Assembly (NCBI GenBank): GCA_910584235.1 | Contig: CAJTZD010000072.1 | Location: forward strand, 1-16,657 | Source: an uncultured Acetatifactor sp. | GTDB lineage: Bacteria; Bacillota; Clostridia; Lachnospirales; Lachnospiraceae | Reading direction: 5' to 3' | Length of the DNA stretch: 16,657 nucleotides | Part shown: positions 1 to 7,825 of the stretch, piece by piece | Position numbering within the stretch: position 1 is the first letter of the stretch | How the letters are laid out: every line of letters starts with the position of its first letter | Translations under genes and position numbers: made by a program | The notes under the pieces: model-generated | What the model was told of the DNA's origin: nothing | Seen by the model: only the letters and a program-made list of their open reading frames with translations | Databases searched by the model: none

Positions 1-144
1 GGACTGCTGGCCAATGGCAAACTCTACTCTGTGGAAAAGAGTAGGTAATCCATAATAGATACCGAACTTACGTTCTTTCAAGAAGGTAGGTCTATTAAAG
101 TTACCCTTCTTCCAGAAAATCTTTTTTATTTTCCTCTTGACATT
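1..144 (-). CDS. Partial open frame at window edge, unknown protein
   Basis: On the minus strand a frame stays open from just after a TGA at 145-147 to the window edge, giving 48 codons that encode a basic peptide including KRKIKKIFWKKGNF and FGIYYGLPTLFHRVEFAIG. It lies downstream of the metallopeptidase gene and would continue beyond the window. No ATG, GTG or TTG in frame near its start has a ribosome binding site, so the true start, if any, is unclear. An alternative is the end of a plus-strand gene: positions 1-48 read GLLANGKLYSVEKSR followed by TAA. I recognise neither. Composition is more AT-rich than the operon next to it. Confidence 0.2.
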
Positions 145-162
145 TCACCAAATTGCTTTCAG

Positions 163-1146
163 TCACCTCTCCACTCCGCCGCATCCCATATCTGCCTCTG
201 GATTCCCCCATCCGCCCAATCCCTCCTCCAGCGGCAGACACGCGCCGCCGAATTCGGCCTCAAAAAGCTGCGGTATCATCCTGTCCCCATAATCCCTGCG
301 GTATCCCTCCAGCTCCTCCACGGTATAGTAGTCCAGGAGGATCCTGTATTCCTCACGGATGCCCTGCGGCAGGCCCTCCAGGATTTTCCCATCCTCATCG
401 CGCCATCTGCCATATCCGCCCCAGCCCCTGCCGCAATAGCGGCGCGCTTCTACATATTCATACCGGTGGAACTCAGGATTCGTGGATTCCGCGACAATCC
501 CGACGACCTTCCTGACCGTGTCCTCCAGATGCCTCCGGTCGATGTATTCATGCAGCGTATGGGCGTTGTAGTACCCTGCCGAGAGGTTCACCGCCGCAAT
601 GCCAAGTTCCGGCGCGATGTATGAGATGTCGCTGAACGAGCCATAGGACGTCCTGAACCCTTTCCCTGTTATATAGTCCTCGAAGCCCTTGTTCCCGCAG
701 CCGTAATAGACCGCATCATCCTTGCCTTTCCGGTCAATCTCAATGATTAGTTTGAGCCGCTTCAGTTCTTTCGGGAGGGCTCCCTTGCGGTGCTTCGCGC
801 AGAATGCGCCTGCGCCTATGCCGCCCACCTCTTCATCGCAGGTGAACAGCAGCCACGGCTTTGCCTCCGACTGCCCATATATGGCGTTCAGGGCGTAGAC
901 CCCGCACCTGTCGTCTCCCCCGATTCCCTGTGGGGACATGAGTATCTCTCCGTCATCCGTTCTGCAGATCTGCTCCACCGGCTGGCAGTGCACCGTGTCG
1001 AGGTGCGCCACCAGGAGCACAGGGGCCTCTCCCCTGACCAGGATGTAGCTGTCCCTGCACACGTCTGCGCGCCCTTTGTAGATTGACCGCAGCCTTGCGA
1101 AAAGCTCTTTCTGTGTGGGCCTTAAGAAATATTCCAATGGCTTCAT
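163..1146 (-). CDS. M20/M28-type zinc metallopeptidase (aminopeptidase-like)
   Basis: This 327-aa protein is a predicted cytoplasmic, two-metal exopeptidase or deacylase of the M20/M28 type; no signal peptide is seen. All metal-site motifs are visible: LVAHLDTVH (H48, D50), the bridging aspartate in GIGGDDRCG (D78/D79), DEE at 104-106 (catalytic base and ligand), IEIDRKG (D138) and NAHTLHE (H196). The M20 dimerisation (lid) domain seems absent, so the core is compact. About 100 residues follow the core, rich in Gly, Trp, Arg and Tyr around 231-260, with no domain I recognise. The start codon overlaps the stop of the upstream zinc-finger gene by 4 bases (ATGA), so translation is probably coupled. 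It is the last gene of the recombination operon. Substrate is unknown; a peptidase here is unusual. The fold call is firm, the exact activity is not. Confidence 0.85.
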   Translation of the reverse strand: MKPLEYFLRPTQKELFARLRSIYKGRADVCRDSYILVRGEAPVLLVAHLDTVHCQPVEQICRTDDGEILMSPQGIGGDDRCGVYALNAIYGQSEAKPWLLFTCDEEVGGIGAGAFCAKHRKGALPKELKRLKLIIEIDRKGKDDAVYYGCGNKGFEDYITGKGFRTSYGSFSDISYIAPELGIAAVNLSAGYYNAHTLHEYIDRRHLEDTVRKVVGIVAESTNPEFHRYEYVEARRYCGRGWGGYGRWRDEDGKILEGLPQGIREEYRILLDYYTVEELEGYRRDYGDRMIPQLFEAEFGGACLPLEEGLGGWGNPEADMGCGGVER

Positions 1147-2822
1147 GCCGTCTCCTCCATCCTTTCTTCGATTACCTCCCCGCAGGACGGGCAGGCCCCA
1201 TCACCGCAGGCCTCTACCAGGCTGCTGCAGGATGGGCAGACCACATAGTCCCGCGTACAGTCGTTGCAGACATGTCTGTGCCTGCCGCCCGCCCGGATCA
1301 GGAGCCGCGTGTTGTCAGGGTGGTAGTATCCGCCACAGCCGCTGCAGCGGATGTAGCCGCCCCGGCAGTGTCCGCATACCTGGATTGAATAGCCGTTCCG
1401 GCCATATACGCCGTATGTATCCCCTTTCCGCAGCCACTCCCCGCAGCCCTTGCACTGCTCGTAATGCTCGGAGAGGCATCTGCTGCAGATGTCCCTGCCG
1501 CCGACATGCCTCATGTTCCCATTGTCATGGTACCTGTTACAGACCTCGCAGTACCGATAGTTGCTGTCAAGGCAGTCGCTACAGACATGGACCTCGTCCC
1601 CCCTGATGTCGTAGGCGGTGCGCAGCCCGCCGCAATGCCTGTCGCAGTCATCGCAGATCGGCTGGCTTTCTCTGCACCCATCGCAGTACAGCCCCTCGCT
1701 GATCTCGTCCCCACAGCGTATGCACAGCCCATATGTGCCGACCTCCAGAATCCCGCACCTCTTCTCATCGAAATCGGATCTGAAGCTGATATGCCCATCG
1801 AAGTCGGCATATGTCCAGTCGGCATACCCACCGAACCCATATCCTGCGCCGACCCAGCCTGACTTCTCTCCAGTGGACGGCACCGTCCTCCACAAGTTCG
1901 GCACGTCCTCCAGCATGGATATCTCTCGCTGGACCAGGTCCCTGTAGAGCCTGGAGTCTGCCTGCGCCCCGCGCGTCCCACCGGACGTGTTGTACATCCT
2001 GCTCTGCAGCAGCAGGCCGCTCCCCGGTCGGTATGCGAAGACCTGCCTGGTGGTCTTCCTGTTGTTGAACGCCTCCGGATCCCCATCGTCCGCCACCGTG
2101 AACGCTATGAAGCTGGTCGCGTCCCTGGCGTAGCCGGAGCAGCCGTTATTGAACTTGTATTCCGTTGAATTGAACGAGTGGCAGCTGGTCAGGGTCGCGC
2201 CACGGTCGTCCCCCTTTGGGTTGCTCATGGTCAGGAAGTGCGCCGGGTTCAGCGAGACGTACAGCTTGAAGCCGATCCTCTTTGCCGCCAGCTCGTCCGC
2301 GAACTGCGCGAAGAGCCGCTGGAACCTGCTACCCGCCACCTCGTCCGCAACGCCGAGGGCATCGCAGAGCGCCTTGAACACGCGGCTTGGCTTCTTTGTG
2401 GGCGCATATGCTTTCGGCGCGAACGAGTTGATTGCCTCGATGCTCATCTCGCGGTCCGTCTCGGACTGATGTGCGCAGCAGAAAAGGTTCAGCGCCTGCA
2501 GCATGCTGTAGTGCCGGTCATCATCACGGTCAAGGGCATCCTGTAGGATCTCCAGGCCAAGCTCCAATATCCTGTCGTAGTCCGGGTCGTGTGTCCGTGT
2601 CCCGTTGATGACCAGTGCGCCAATCCTTTCATCCCACACTGGCGACCTGCTGAACAGCTCCCGCAGCCCCTGCTTCGCATAGGCGCTGTCCCTGGCGAGC
2701 CTGCGGATGAACCTCTCCGACACGTCATCGAGGACTTCCGTCTGCTTTGTGTGCGCGCCATAGTCTTTGATTGCCTGCCTGATGTCCTGTTCCGTCTGTT
2801 TGATTATCTCCTGCATCTCCAT
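1143..2822 (-). CDS. 559-aa protein with C-terminal array of twelve CxxC zinc-binding pairs
   Basis: The protein has two halves. Residues 1 to about 310 are soluble and mainly helical at first, then carry a segment with LTSCHSFNSTEYKF (211-224), GCSGYARDATSFIAFTV and LLQSRMYNT. This looks like a globular, possibly enzymatic domain seen in phage and mobile-element proteins, but I cannot name it. From 367 to 547 there are twelve CxxC pairs (C367/370, 380/383, 390/393, 414/417, 425/428, 446/449, 457/460, 483/486, 493/496, 519/522, 529/532, 544/547), enough for about six zinc ribbons or treble-clef units. A GGAGG site lies 9 bases before the ATG. A 42-nt hairpin sits upstream in the gap to the SSB gene. 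A role in nucleic-acid or protein binding during element replication is inferred from the zinc array and the neighbours; the function is unknown. Confidence 0.8.
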   Translation of the reverse strand: MEMQEIIKQTEQDIRQAIKDYGAHTKQTEVLDDVSERFIRRLARDSAYAKQGLRELFSRSPVWDERIGALVINGTRTHDPDYDRILELGLEILQDALDRDDDRHYSMLQALNLFCCAHQSETDREMSIEAINSFAPKAYAPTKKPSRVFKALCDALGVADEVAGSRFQRLFAQFADELAAKRIGFKLYVSLNPAHFLTMSNPKGDDRGATLTSCHSFNSTEYKFNNGCSGYARDATSFIAFTVADDGDPEAFNNRKTTRQVFAYRPGSGLLLQSRMYNTSGGTRGAQADSRLYRDLVQREISMLEDVPNLWRTVPSTGEKSGWVGAGYGFGGYADWTYADFDGHISFRSDFDEKRCGILEVGTYGLCIRCGDEISEGLYCDGCRESQPICDDCDRHCGGLRTAYDIRGDEVHVCSDCLDSNYRYCEVCNRYHDNGNMRHVGGRDICSRCLSEHYEQCKGCGEWLRKGDTYGVYGRNGYSIQVCGHCRGGYIRCSGCGGYYHPDNTRLLIRAGGRHRHVCNDCTRDYVVCPSCSSLVEACGDGACPSCGEVIEERMEETA

Positions 2823-2857
2823 CTGTAGAATCCTCCAATCTGAATCTCTTTTGAAAT

Positions 2858-2899
2858 AGGGGCTGGGATTTCAGGGAACCCTAAAATCCCGATGCCCCT
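2858..2899 (-). other. Strong intergenic hairpin before the zinc-finger gene
   Basis: AGGGGC at 2858-2863 pairs with GCCCCT at 2894-2899, GGGATTT at 2865-2871 with AAATCCC at 2884-2890, and AGGG at 2873-2876 with CCCT at 2879-2882, leaving a two-base loop. It lies between the SSB stop and the next gene's ribosome binding site. No T-tract follows on the minus strand, so it is more likely an RNA processing, stability or attenuation element than a classical terminator. Confidence 0.6.
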
Positions 2900-2933
2900 G
2901 ATATGCTTTCTGCCAGCAAGCAGGGAGGCCTCT

Positions 2934-3563
2934 CTATCCAATCCCTACCTCTATGGCAGAGACCTCATATGCCACTCTGGTCTCCGATTCCGTCTCCGAC
3001 AGCATCTTGTCATATTCCCTGCTCTGTATCCTGCCTGAAATCCTCAACGCAGCGCCCACGTCCAGCCTTGCCACGTCCCATGCGTCCCTGCCCCATACGA
3101 TGCAGGGTATGTAGTCCGATTTCCCATGGGGGCGGTTCACTGCCAGGATGACGTCCGCAATCTCACGTCCTTTCGGCGTCTTCCTATATATAGGTGCCTT
3201 GCAGATGAACCCGTCCAGGAAGACCCGGTTGTTGCAGGCGAAGTCCACAGGCCATCCTGTCTCCAGGAGAATGATCTCCTTGACGAACACCGACAGAATC
3301 AGCTTCGACTTCCCCTCCTCATTCCTGTTGTAGGAGCGGAACTGTCCCTCCACCGATACCATGTGCCCGATGCAGTCCCCTGGCCCTATCAGCCTCCCTG
3401 GGATTATGAGCGGAATCCTGTCCGTCACTCCGCTGGTCCGTCTGGTGAGGATGTACGCCATATAGAGCTTTTCGCCACGCCCCTCACGGACCAGGCAGGG
3501 TTCCGATACGATCTCCCCTGTCATCCTCACCATATTGCTCTCTGTCGCTTTGCCATTTAACAT
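2934..3563 (-). CDS. Single-stranded DNA-binding protein with two OB-like domains
   Basis: The 209-aa protein appears to contain two tandem OB-fold halves (about 10-103 and 106-209). Each begins with a short strand pair of the type MVRMTGEIVSEP and NRVFLDGFICKAPIYRKT, and each ends with an SSB-like segment (VSVEGQFRSYNRNEEGK and LRISGRIQSREYDK). The second half carries the SSB hallmark DVILAVNRPHGKSDYIPCIVWGRDA. No acidic SSB C-terminal tail is present; it ends in VSAIEVGIG, so it may not recruit host partners the way cellular SSB does. It would coat ssDNA made by the YqaJ-type exonuclease and feed the Rad52-like annealing protein in the same operon. AAGGAG lies six bases before the ATG. Divergent from housekeeping SSB, consistent with an element-encoded copy. 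Confidence 0.75.
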   Translation of the reverse strand: MLNGKATESNMVRMTGEIVSEPCLVREGRGEKLYMAYILTRRTSGVTDRIPLIIPGRLIGPGDCIGHMVSVEGQFRSYNRNEEGKSKLILSVFVKEIILLETGWPVDFACNNRVFLDGFICKAPIYRKTPKGREIADVILAVNRPHGKSDYIPCIVWGRDAWDVARLDVGAALRISGRIQSREYDKMLSETESETRVAYEVSAIEVGIG

Positions 3564-3594
3564 ATCCGTCTCCTTATCCTCTGATGTCCGGTGC

Positions 3595-3629
3595 CATGGC
3601 CCCGCCTTTCAGATGTCCGCAGGGCCATG
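3595..3629 (-). other. Intergenic hairpin before the SSB gene
   Basis: CATGGCCC at 3595-3602 and GGGCCATG at 3622-3629 form a perfect 8-bp stem in the 83-bp gap between the DUF5688 and SSB genes. GATGTCCG occurs twice here, at 3583-3590 and 3612-3619. There is no T-tract. Confidence 0.5.
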
Positions 3630-3646
3630 CAGCCAGTCCGTCCCAT

Positions 3647-4534
3647 TCAGGCCACCACTACTTCTTTCTTCTGCATGTTAAAATAATAAATGCTGTCTGT
3701 AAGTACCTCTTCCGCGGCCACATACGACCTGTTCACCTCCGCCACCATCTTCTTCAGTTCATCGGGCACTATCTCCCCATCGTCCGGCAGCAGTATCACC
3801 TCATGGACGGAGCTGGGGAGGATGTAGAAGCTGCACCCCTCTTTCTCCGCAATCCCCTCCAGCACTCCCGGATAGAGTAGGCAGGCGGCGCCGTATGCCC
3901 TCCTGTCGTTGCTCAGCACCCGTAGGGGGAGGCCTATCCAGCCGTCTTCCTGTACGGATGGGCCGTCCAGCTCGTCCAGTACCTCCTCCAACGTCCTGCA
4001 CTCCCATGGGAACAGCCTCCTGGTGTTGCGCCTCGCCAAGGCGAACAGCTCCGCCGTGTCGGTCTCCCAGGCCTCCATATGGGGATTGTGTACCGGTATG
4101 GACCCTTCCCCGAACGCCTCGTCCTGGTAGGCATAGAAGAAGCATACGGCCATGTCCAGGAACCCCACATGGGGCATGTCCTCCAGCAGCTCCCTGTTTC
4201 TGTCCCTTCCCACCAGCCGGTAGCATATCCTGTCCCTCACCTTCTCGAACGACCGGAAAAAGCCCATGTCCATATCCTCTCCGGACGCGCTCTCTTCACA
4301 TATCTGTAGGAGCCTCTGCATGATGGTCCCGAACGCCGCCCCCGACTCATAGGCCTCCAGGAACGTGTCCAGGTATATCGTCGGCGCTACGTTCTGCCCT
4401 TTCTTAATGACGCTCATGCCGTGCAGGATGACCCCGTTGTTCTTCCTGACGTCCCTGGCTTCGACACGGAACCCGCTGCCGAGCCTTTCCCCTACTGCCT
4501 TGCATGCCTTCCTTACAAAAGCCTCCATCTCCAT
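3647..4534 (-). CDS. DUF5688 family protein
   Basis: This 295-aa soluble protein matches my recall of DUF5688, a family common in mobile elements of Lachnospiraceae. Family-like features are the N-terminal DVRKNNGVILHGMSVIKKG with APTIYLDTFLE, a central PHVGFLDMAVCFFYAYQDE, and the C-terminal SFYILPSSVHEVILLPDD followed by EEVLTDSIYYFNM. No signal peptide or membrane segment is seen. The biochemical function of the family is unknown to me. It lies between the Rad52-like and SSB genes, so it may serve replication or recombination of the element, but only its position suggests this. An AAAGGAG site lies about 10 bases before the ATG; the repeated MEM start makes the second ATG possible. Confidence 0.7.
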   Translation of the reverse strand: MEMEAFVRKACKAVGERLGSGFRVEARDVRKNNGVILHGMSVIKKGQNVAPTIYLDTFLEAYESGAAFGTIMQRLLQICEESASGEDMDMGFFRSFEKVRDRICYRLVGRDRNRELLEDMPHVGFLDMAVCFFYAYQDEAFGEGSIPVHNPHMEAWETDTAELFALARRNTRRLFPWECRTLEEVLDELDGPSVQEDGWIGLPLRVLSNDRRAYGAACLLYPGVLEGIAEKEGCSFYILPSSVHEVILLPDDGEIVPDELKKMVAEVNRSYVAAEEVLTDSIYYFNMQKKEVVVA

Positions 4535-4559
4535 TTCCCTGCTTCTCCTTTCCGCTGCA

Positions 4560-4597
4560 AAAGGGAGCCTATGGATGTGCGTCCATAAGCCCCCTTT
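4560..4597 (-). other. Intergenic hairpin between the Rad52-like and DUF5688 genes
   Basis: AAAGGG at 4560-4565 pairs with CCCTTT at 4592-4597, and TATGGA at 4570-4575 pairs with TCCATA at 4582-4587, with small internal bulges. On the minus strand it ends CTCCCTTTTGC, a weak T-tract, so partial termination is possible. Confidence 0.55.
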
Positions 4598-4649
4598 AAT
4601 ATCTGTGATTCCCTGTTCCCTTTTTCGCCCTCTCCGGCCTATGCTGCAG

Positions 4650-5489
4650 TCATGCTGCTTTCTTCGGCTTCGTCTGTTTCAGGGCCGCGATTGCCCTGTC
4701 ATAGATTTCCGGCGTCATCTGGCTGAGGCTGCCGATCTTATAGCGCTCCAGCACCTGGTCAAGGGATATCCCGGTCCTGCTCAGCTCGGCCATCAGTACG
4801 ACCTCCTCCCGGTTCCCGATGCATCCCTGCCCCTCCTGGCCGTCCTGCGCGGGTTTTCCGGCATCCCTTTCCGTCCCCGCTTTCCCTTTCGGTGCGGGCT
4901 TCTGTCCGGATGCCCTCTCTGCTCCACTGCCGCTAGGATTCCTTTCCCCTTTCGGAGCGCTCCCATCGCTTTCGCCCTGCCGCAGGGAGTACACGGCCTC
5001 CCCTTTGGAGTCCACGATTTCAAGGGCGGCTATCTCCCTGTCATCGTTATAGCCTATCGACTTTACAGAGAACCGTTCGTTAGTGGCGTACCTGCCCCCT
5101 TTCTGGTAGACCTTCGCCTTTGCTGCAGGGATCCATATGAATGGAGCAGTATATAACTCCCTGCCTATGCCCCAGTTGAATCCGGCGCGCTTGAACGAGT
5201 CCGATGCCTGTCCTTTCTCTTTCTCCGAATAGGACATCGTCCCCACGTCCTGCTTCCCTACCCACTGCCTCTTGTCCTCGTCCCATACCTCCACGGTGCA
5301 GTAGAGGTTCCCGTCTATCGCCTGGTGGGAGCGCCTCCACCCCAGGGGCGTGTATGTCTCGTCAAGTATCTTTTGGTCCACCCTCGCGTCCTTGAACAGC
5401 AGGAGGCTCAGCCCCTTTTCGTTGATGGTCCCGATGCGGCATTCAATCTCCGCCGCTTTCAGTAGCCTCACAGTCTTCGTCCCCGGCAT
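4650..5489 (-). CDS. Rad52/Sak-like single-strand annealing protein
   Basis: The 279-aa protein looks like a phage-type Rad52-like annealing protein. Residues 9-120 form the core: LLKAAEIECRIG at the N-terminus, then YTPLGWRRSHQAIDGNLYCTVEVWDE, and the signature KGQASDSFKRAGFNWGIGRE at 92-111 followed by LYTAPFIWI. Residues about 170-225 are a low-complexity Gly/Ser/Lys/Glu linker. The last 50 residues form a small helical domain (LDQVLERYKIGSLSQMTPEI) like those found at the ends of other annealing proteins. It would pair complementary ssDNA made by the YqaJ exonuclease, assisted by SSB. The start overlaps the upstream small gene by 47 bases and has GGAGG nine bases upstream, suggesting translational coupling. 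Confidence 0.85.
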   Translation of the reverse strand: MPGTKTVRLLKAAEIECRIGTINEKGLSLLLFKDARVDQKILDETYTPLGWRRSHQAIDGNLYCTVEVWDEDKRQWVGKQDVGTMSYSEKEKGQASDSFKRAGFNWGIGRELYTAPFIWIPAAKAKVYQKGGRYATNERFSVKSIGYNDDREIAALEIVDSKGEAVYSLRQGESDGSAPKGERNPSGSGAERASGQKPAPKGKAGTERDAGKPAQDGQEGQGCIGNREEVVLMAELSRTGISLDQVLERYKIGSLSQMTPEIYDRAIAALKQTKPKKAA

Positions 5490-5814
5490 CCTTTCCGCCC
5501 TCCTTTCCGTGTAGCCTGAACCCCAGCACTTCCCTCTCTACATGCTCCTCCAGCTCCTTGTAGCAGCTGTCGTCCACTTTCGTCCAGCTCTCGAAGAGCC
5601 AGTCCAGGATCCCGTCCTTCCCATACATCGCCTCCAGCATATGGGACGGCATCCTCGCCGCCAGCCCGCCCACGATCTCATAGAGGTTCCGGTATATGTC
5701 TATCCTGTAGCAGCACCCGTACAGGTCCAGCCTGTTCTTCAGTAGCATGGACTCCTTGAACTGCAGATACTCTCTGTACAGCTTTATCCGGAACGCTTCC
5801 CTTATCCCCTCCAT
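5443..5814 (-). CDS. Small conserved protein, possibly DUF3848-like
   Basis: A 123-aa soluble, helical protein. The N-terminal part (FRIKLYREYLQFKESML, YRIDIYRNLYEIVG) resembles the helical DUF3848 domain found in similar Clostridia elements, but I hold that match loosely. The last 30 residues are acidic and low complexity (GKDAGDEDCEATESGGD), and this tail is encoded by the segment that overlaps the annealing-protein gene in another frame, so overlap may explain its odd composition. AGGAGG lies just upstream of the ATG, 10 bases after the exonuclease stop. Function unknown; the position between exonuclease and annealing protein suggests an accessory of that pair. Confidence 0.65.
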   Translation of the reverse strand: MEGIREAFRIKLYREYLQFKESMLLKNRLDLYGCCYRIDIYRNLYEIVGGLAARMPSHMLEAMYGKDGILDWLFESWTKVDDSCYKELEEHVEREVLGFRLHGKEGGKDAGDEDCEATESGGD

Positions 5815-5824
5815 GCCCCGCCTC

Positions 5825-6757
5825 CTATGCCACGGAGAGCCTGCGGTACCGGCTCTCCGTCAGGTATTCGTCATAAAGCTGGCGGTTCTCTTTCTCCAGC
5901 CTCCTGCTGTCGAAGGTCGTCTTGGTTATCTGCTTCCAGGTGACTGTCCTCCCCTGGACGGTCCCGGCCTCGTTCTCCCCCAGGTAGCTCCTGAGCTGGT
6001 TGGCCAGGGCATCTTTCCTCTCCTTTGCCGCCTTCACCTGTTCCGTGGCGTCCTCGTACCTGCGTATGACCTCCAGGGCCGAGTCCGGAAGCTCCACGGC
6101 CATGCCGTTGCATCTGGCGTACCTGCTGCTCAGGAAAGCCGTGGTCGCCTCCGAGCCGTCCGGGACAGGCTCCGCACCTCCTATCACGTTCCTTTCCCAG
6201 AACTCCTTCTCCATGGCTGTAATCGTCCCTATCAGCTCCTCGTCCCTCTGGACGGTATGCATGTAGAAGTGGCTCCCTCCTACCAGGGCGGCGACATAGG
6301 CCTTCCCCGCCCCCGTCACTGCCATGTAGTGCTGCACCTGGAGGAGGTATCCTGCCGGGACCGCTTCCTCCCATTGCCCGGCCTTGTACTGGGAGGCTGT
6401 CTTCGCCTCGAATATGGCCATCTGGCCGCCCTCGTTGATTACCCCGTCCAGGTCCGCGAACATGAACGGATGTTCCATGCTCCGTAGGAGCATGTGCTTC
6501 TGCCTTACCTTGATTCCGGTACGGCGGGTGAACTCGTTCCGGACGATTGGCTCCAGCAGCGTGCCGAAATGGGCATACTCGCTCTCCGCCTCCTCTGGCT
6601 CCGCCTGTCCGGTCTTTTCCAGCCAGAGCTGGTAGGCTGACCGGAATGGGTTGATTCCCGCGATGATGGAGACGTCCGAACCGCCGATTCCCTGTGTGCG
6701 GTATTTCAGCCATTCATTTCTCGATAGGTCTGCCGTCTTTACTACTACTCTGTACAT
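5825..6757 (-). CDS. YqaJ-type viral recombinase (lambda-exonuclease-like nuclease)
   Basis: A 310-aa nuclease of the PD-(D/E)XK superfamily, YqaJ branch, predicted to resect double-stranded DNA ends. Visible motifs are RTQGIGGSDVSIIAGINPF at 20-38 (the family N-terminal signature), E69 in LLEP, D102/D104 in ADLDG, the ExK pair E117 and K119 in FEAKTAS, and the Q/Y helix YLLQVQHYMAV at 137-147. The C-terminal third is helical and charged (RYEDATEQVKAAKERKDAL), probably a coiled coil, and ends with a short domain around VTWKQITKTTFDSRRL. I chose the ATG at 6757 because GGAGG lies five bases upstream; a longer frame to 6814 has no such site. It works with the annealing protein two genes downstream as an exonuclease/annealase pair. 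Confidence 0.92.
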   Translation of the reverse strand: MYRVVVKTADLSRNEWLKYRTQGIGGSDVSIIAGINPFRSAYQLWLEKTGQAEPEEAESEYAHFGTLLEPIVRNEFTRRTGIKVRQKHMLLRSMEHPFMFADLDGVINEGGQMAIFEAKTASQYKAGQWEEAVPAGYLLQVQHYMAVTGAGKAYVAALVGGSHFYMHTVQRDEELIGTITAMEKEFWERNVIGGAEPVPDGSEATTAFLSSRYARCNGMAVELPDSALEVIRRYEDATEQVKAAKERKDALANQLRSYLGENEAGTVQGRTVTWKQITKTTFDSRRLEKENRQLYDEYLTESRYRRLSVA

Positions 6758-6774
6758 AAGCACCTCCAAAAATA

Positions 6775-6802
6775 AAGGGACAGCCTTATGCAGCCGTCCC
6801 TT
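6775..6802 (-). other. Hairpin just upstream of the yqaJ-type gene
   Basis: AAGGGAC at 6775-6781 and GTCCCTT at 6796-6802 form a perfect 7-bp stem, eight bases upstream of the GGAGG that serves the exonuclease gene. The position suits control of translation or mRNA processing. Confidence 0.5.
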
Positions 6803-6837
6803 GTCGATAAGCATCTTCCTCTCAGTACCGTTTCTGT

Positions 6838-6870
6838 GCCAGCGCCATGCCGCGGCCCTGATGCGCTGGC
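6838..6870 (-). other. GC-rich hairpin downstream of the DUF932 gene
   Basis: GCCAGCGC at 6838-6845 pairs perfectly with GCGCTGGC at 6863-6870. It begins about 20 bases past the DUF932 stop on the minus strand. No T-tract follows. Confidence 0.5.
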
Positions 6871-6886
6871 GTTTCCTGCCGCCGTC

Positions 6887-7822
6887 TCAGGCCGCCATCA
6901 CCATCTGGTACGCCCTGTCTATCAGCGGGTTGCCGTCCACCGTCCTGGCGAACAGGCTCTCCTTATAGTTGGTGCGCTCGCGGAGCGGCTTCGCGTGGGT
7001 GGCGAAGTCGGAGACCGCATTGATGAAGCGGTAGCCGTTCCTCCCTACGTCCGCCAGGTCGGGCGCATCGTAATACCTCGCCCTCATGTCCTCCTGCATC
7101 CTGCGGATGTTGCGCCTCTGCTGGAGGCTCGCGCCGTCCACGTCGGGGATCAGGGTGCTGATGAACTCTTTCACCTTGCCGTCCGACAGCTTGACCTGCC
7201 CCAGCTTCCCAAAGGCTTTCCCCAGCTCCGCCATGTACTGCCCGGCATACAGGAGCGTGTCCCGCGCCTCGTCCAGCTTGCCGCTGATGTCGCCGGTGTG
7301 GTTGAAGCTCCAGCTCCTCTTCGCCGTGGAGAGCGCCAGGTTCAGCGTGTTCTGGCATACCACCCGCACGGGGGTCATGGCCGCCTTGATGGCGCCGCTG
7401 CCGTCATGGGCGTTCATGAACACGAGGTATGGCGAGATCTCCTCGCCGTTGATGATGTACTGGTGGGGGAGCCTTGCCAGCACCCAGGTACGCCTGCCGC
7501 CCTGGAGGCTCCCTGCAGTCTCGTAGCGGACGCCCTCGCCCAGCAGCGCATCCGTGAAAGAGAATGCCTCCGCGTTCTGCACCACCCTGTACCTATCCGT
7601 CACTATCCCGAGGACGCTCCCATCGGTGTCACGCACATTTGCCCTGAATCCCGGGATGGTGCCGCTTCCGTCCACCGTCATGATGTCTTTCTGGACTACG
7701 TTCCAGTCCAGCCCCGCAAGGCGCAGCGCCGCGGCTGAATCTGGGGCCTCCGCTACCATGGTGCCGAGGCCGTGCCAGGGCTTCTCCCTGACGTAGAACA
7801 TGGATTCCACCTCTGCTGCCAT
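6887..7822 (-). CDS. DUF932 (phage/plasmid-like, TIGR03299-type) protein
   Basis: A 311-aa soluble protein of the DUF932 family, found in phages, plasmids and integrative elements. Family features are the N-terminal MFYVREKPWHGLGT (8-21), LDWNVVQKD, VLGIVTDRYRVVQNAEAF, the central FMNAHDGSGAIKAAMTPVRV followed by VCQNTLNLAL, and a helical C-terminal third (MQEDMRARYYDAPDLADVGRNG). The length is close to normal for the family. Biochemical function is not established as far as I know. It is the first large gene of the operon, 3 bases after the 35-aa peptide gene, whose last codons contain the AGGAGG used here, so the two are tightly coupled. Confidence 0.9.
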   Translation of the reverse strand: MAAEVESMFYVREKPWHGLGTMVAEAPDSAAALRLAGLDWNVVQKDIMTVDGSGTIPGFRANVRDTDGSVLGIVTDRYRVVQNAEAFSFTDALLGEGVRYETAGSLQGGRRTWVLARLPHQYIINGEEISPYLVFMNAHDGSGAIKAAMTPVRVVCQNTLNLALSTAKRSWSFNHTGDISGKLDEARDTLLYAGQYMAELGKAFGKLGQVKLSDGKVKEFISTLIPDVDGASLQQRRNIRRMQEDMRARYYDAPDLADVGRNGYRFINAVSDFATHAKPLRERTNYKESLFARTVDGNPLIDRAYQMVMAA

Positions 7823-7825
7823 GGC

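Noticed and set aside
6758..6814. Upstream start for the YqaJ-type gene
   Set aside because: The extra 19 residues lie on a hairpin and the GGAGG site. The MYRVVV start at 6757 fits the family and spacing.
163..7822. Many long plus-strand frames opposite the operon
   Set aside because: They are antisense shadows caused by high GC and codon bias; none has a ribosome binding site plus family motifs.
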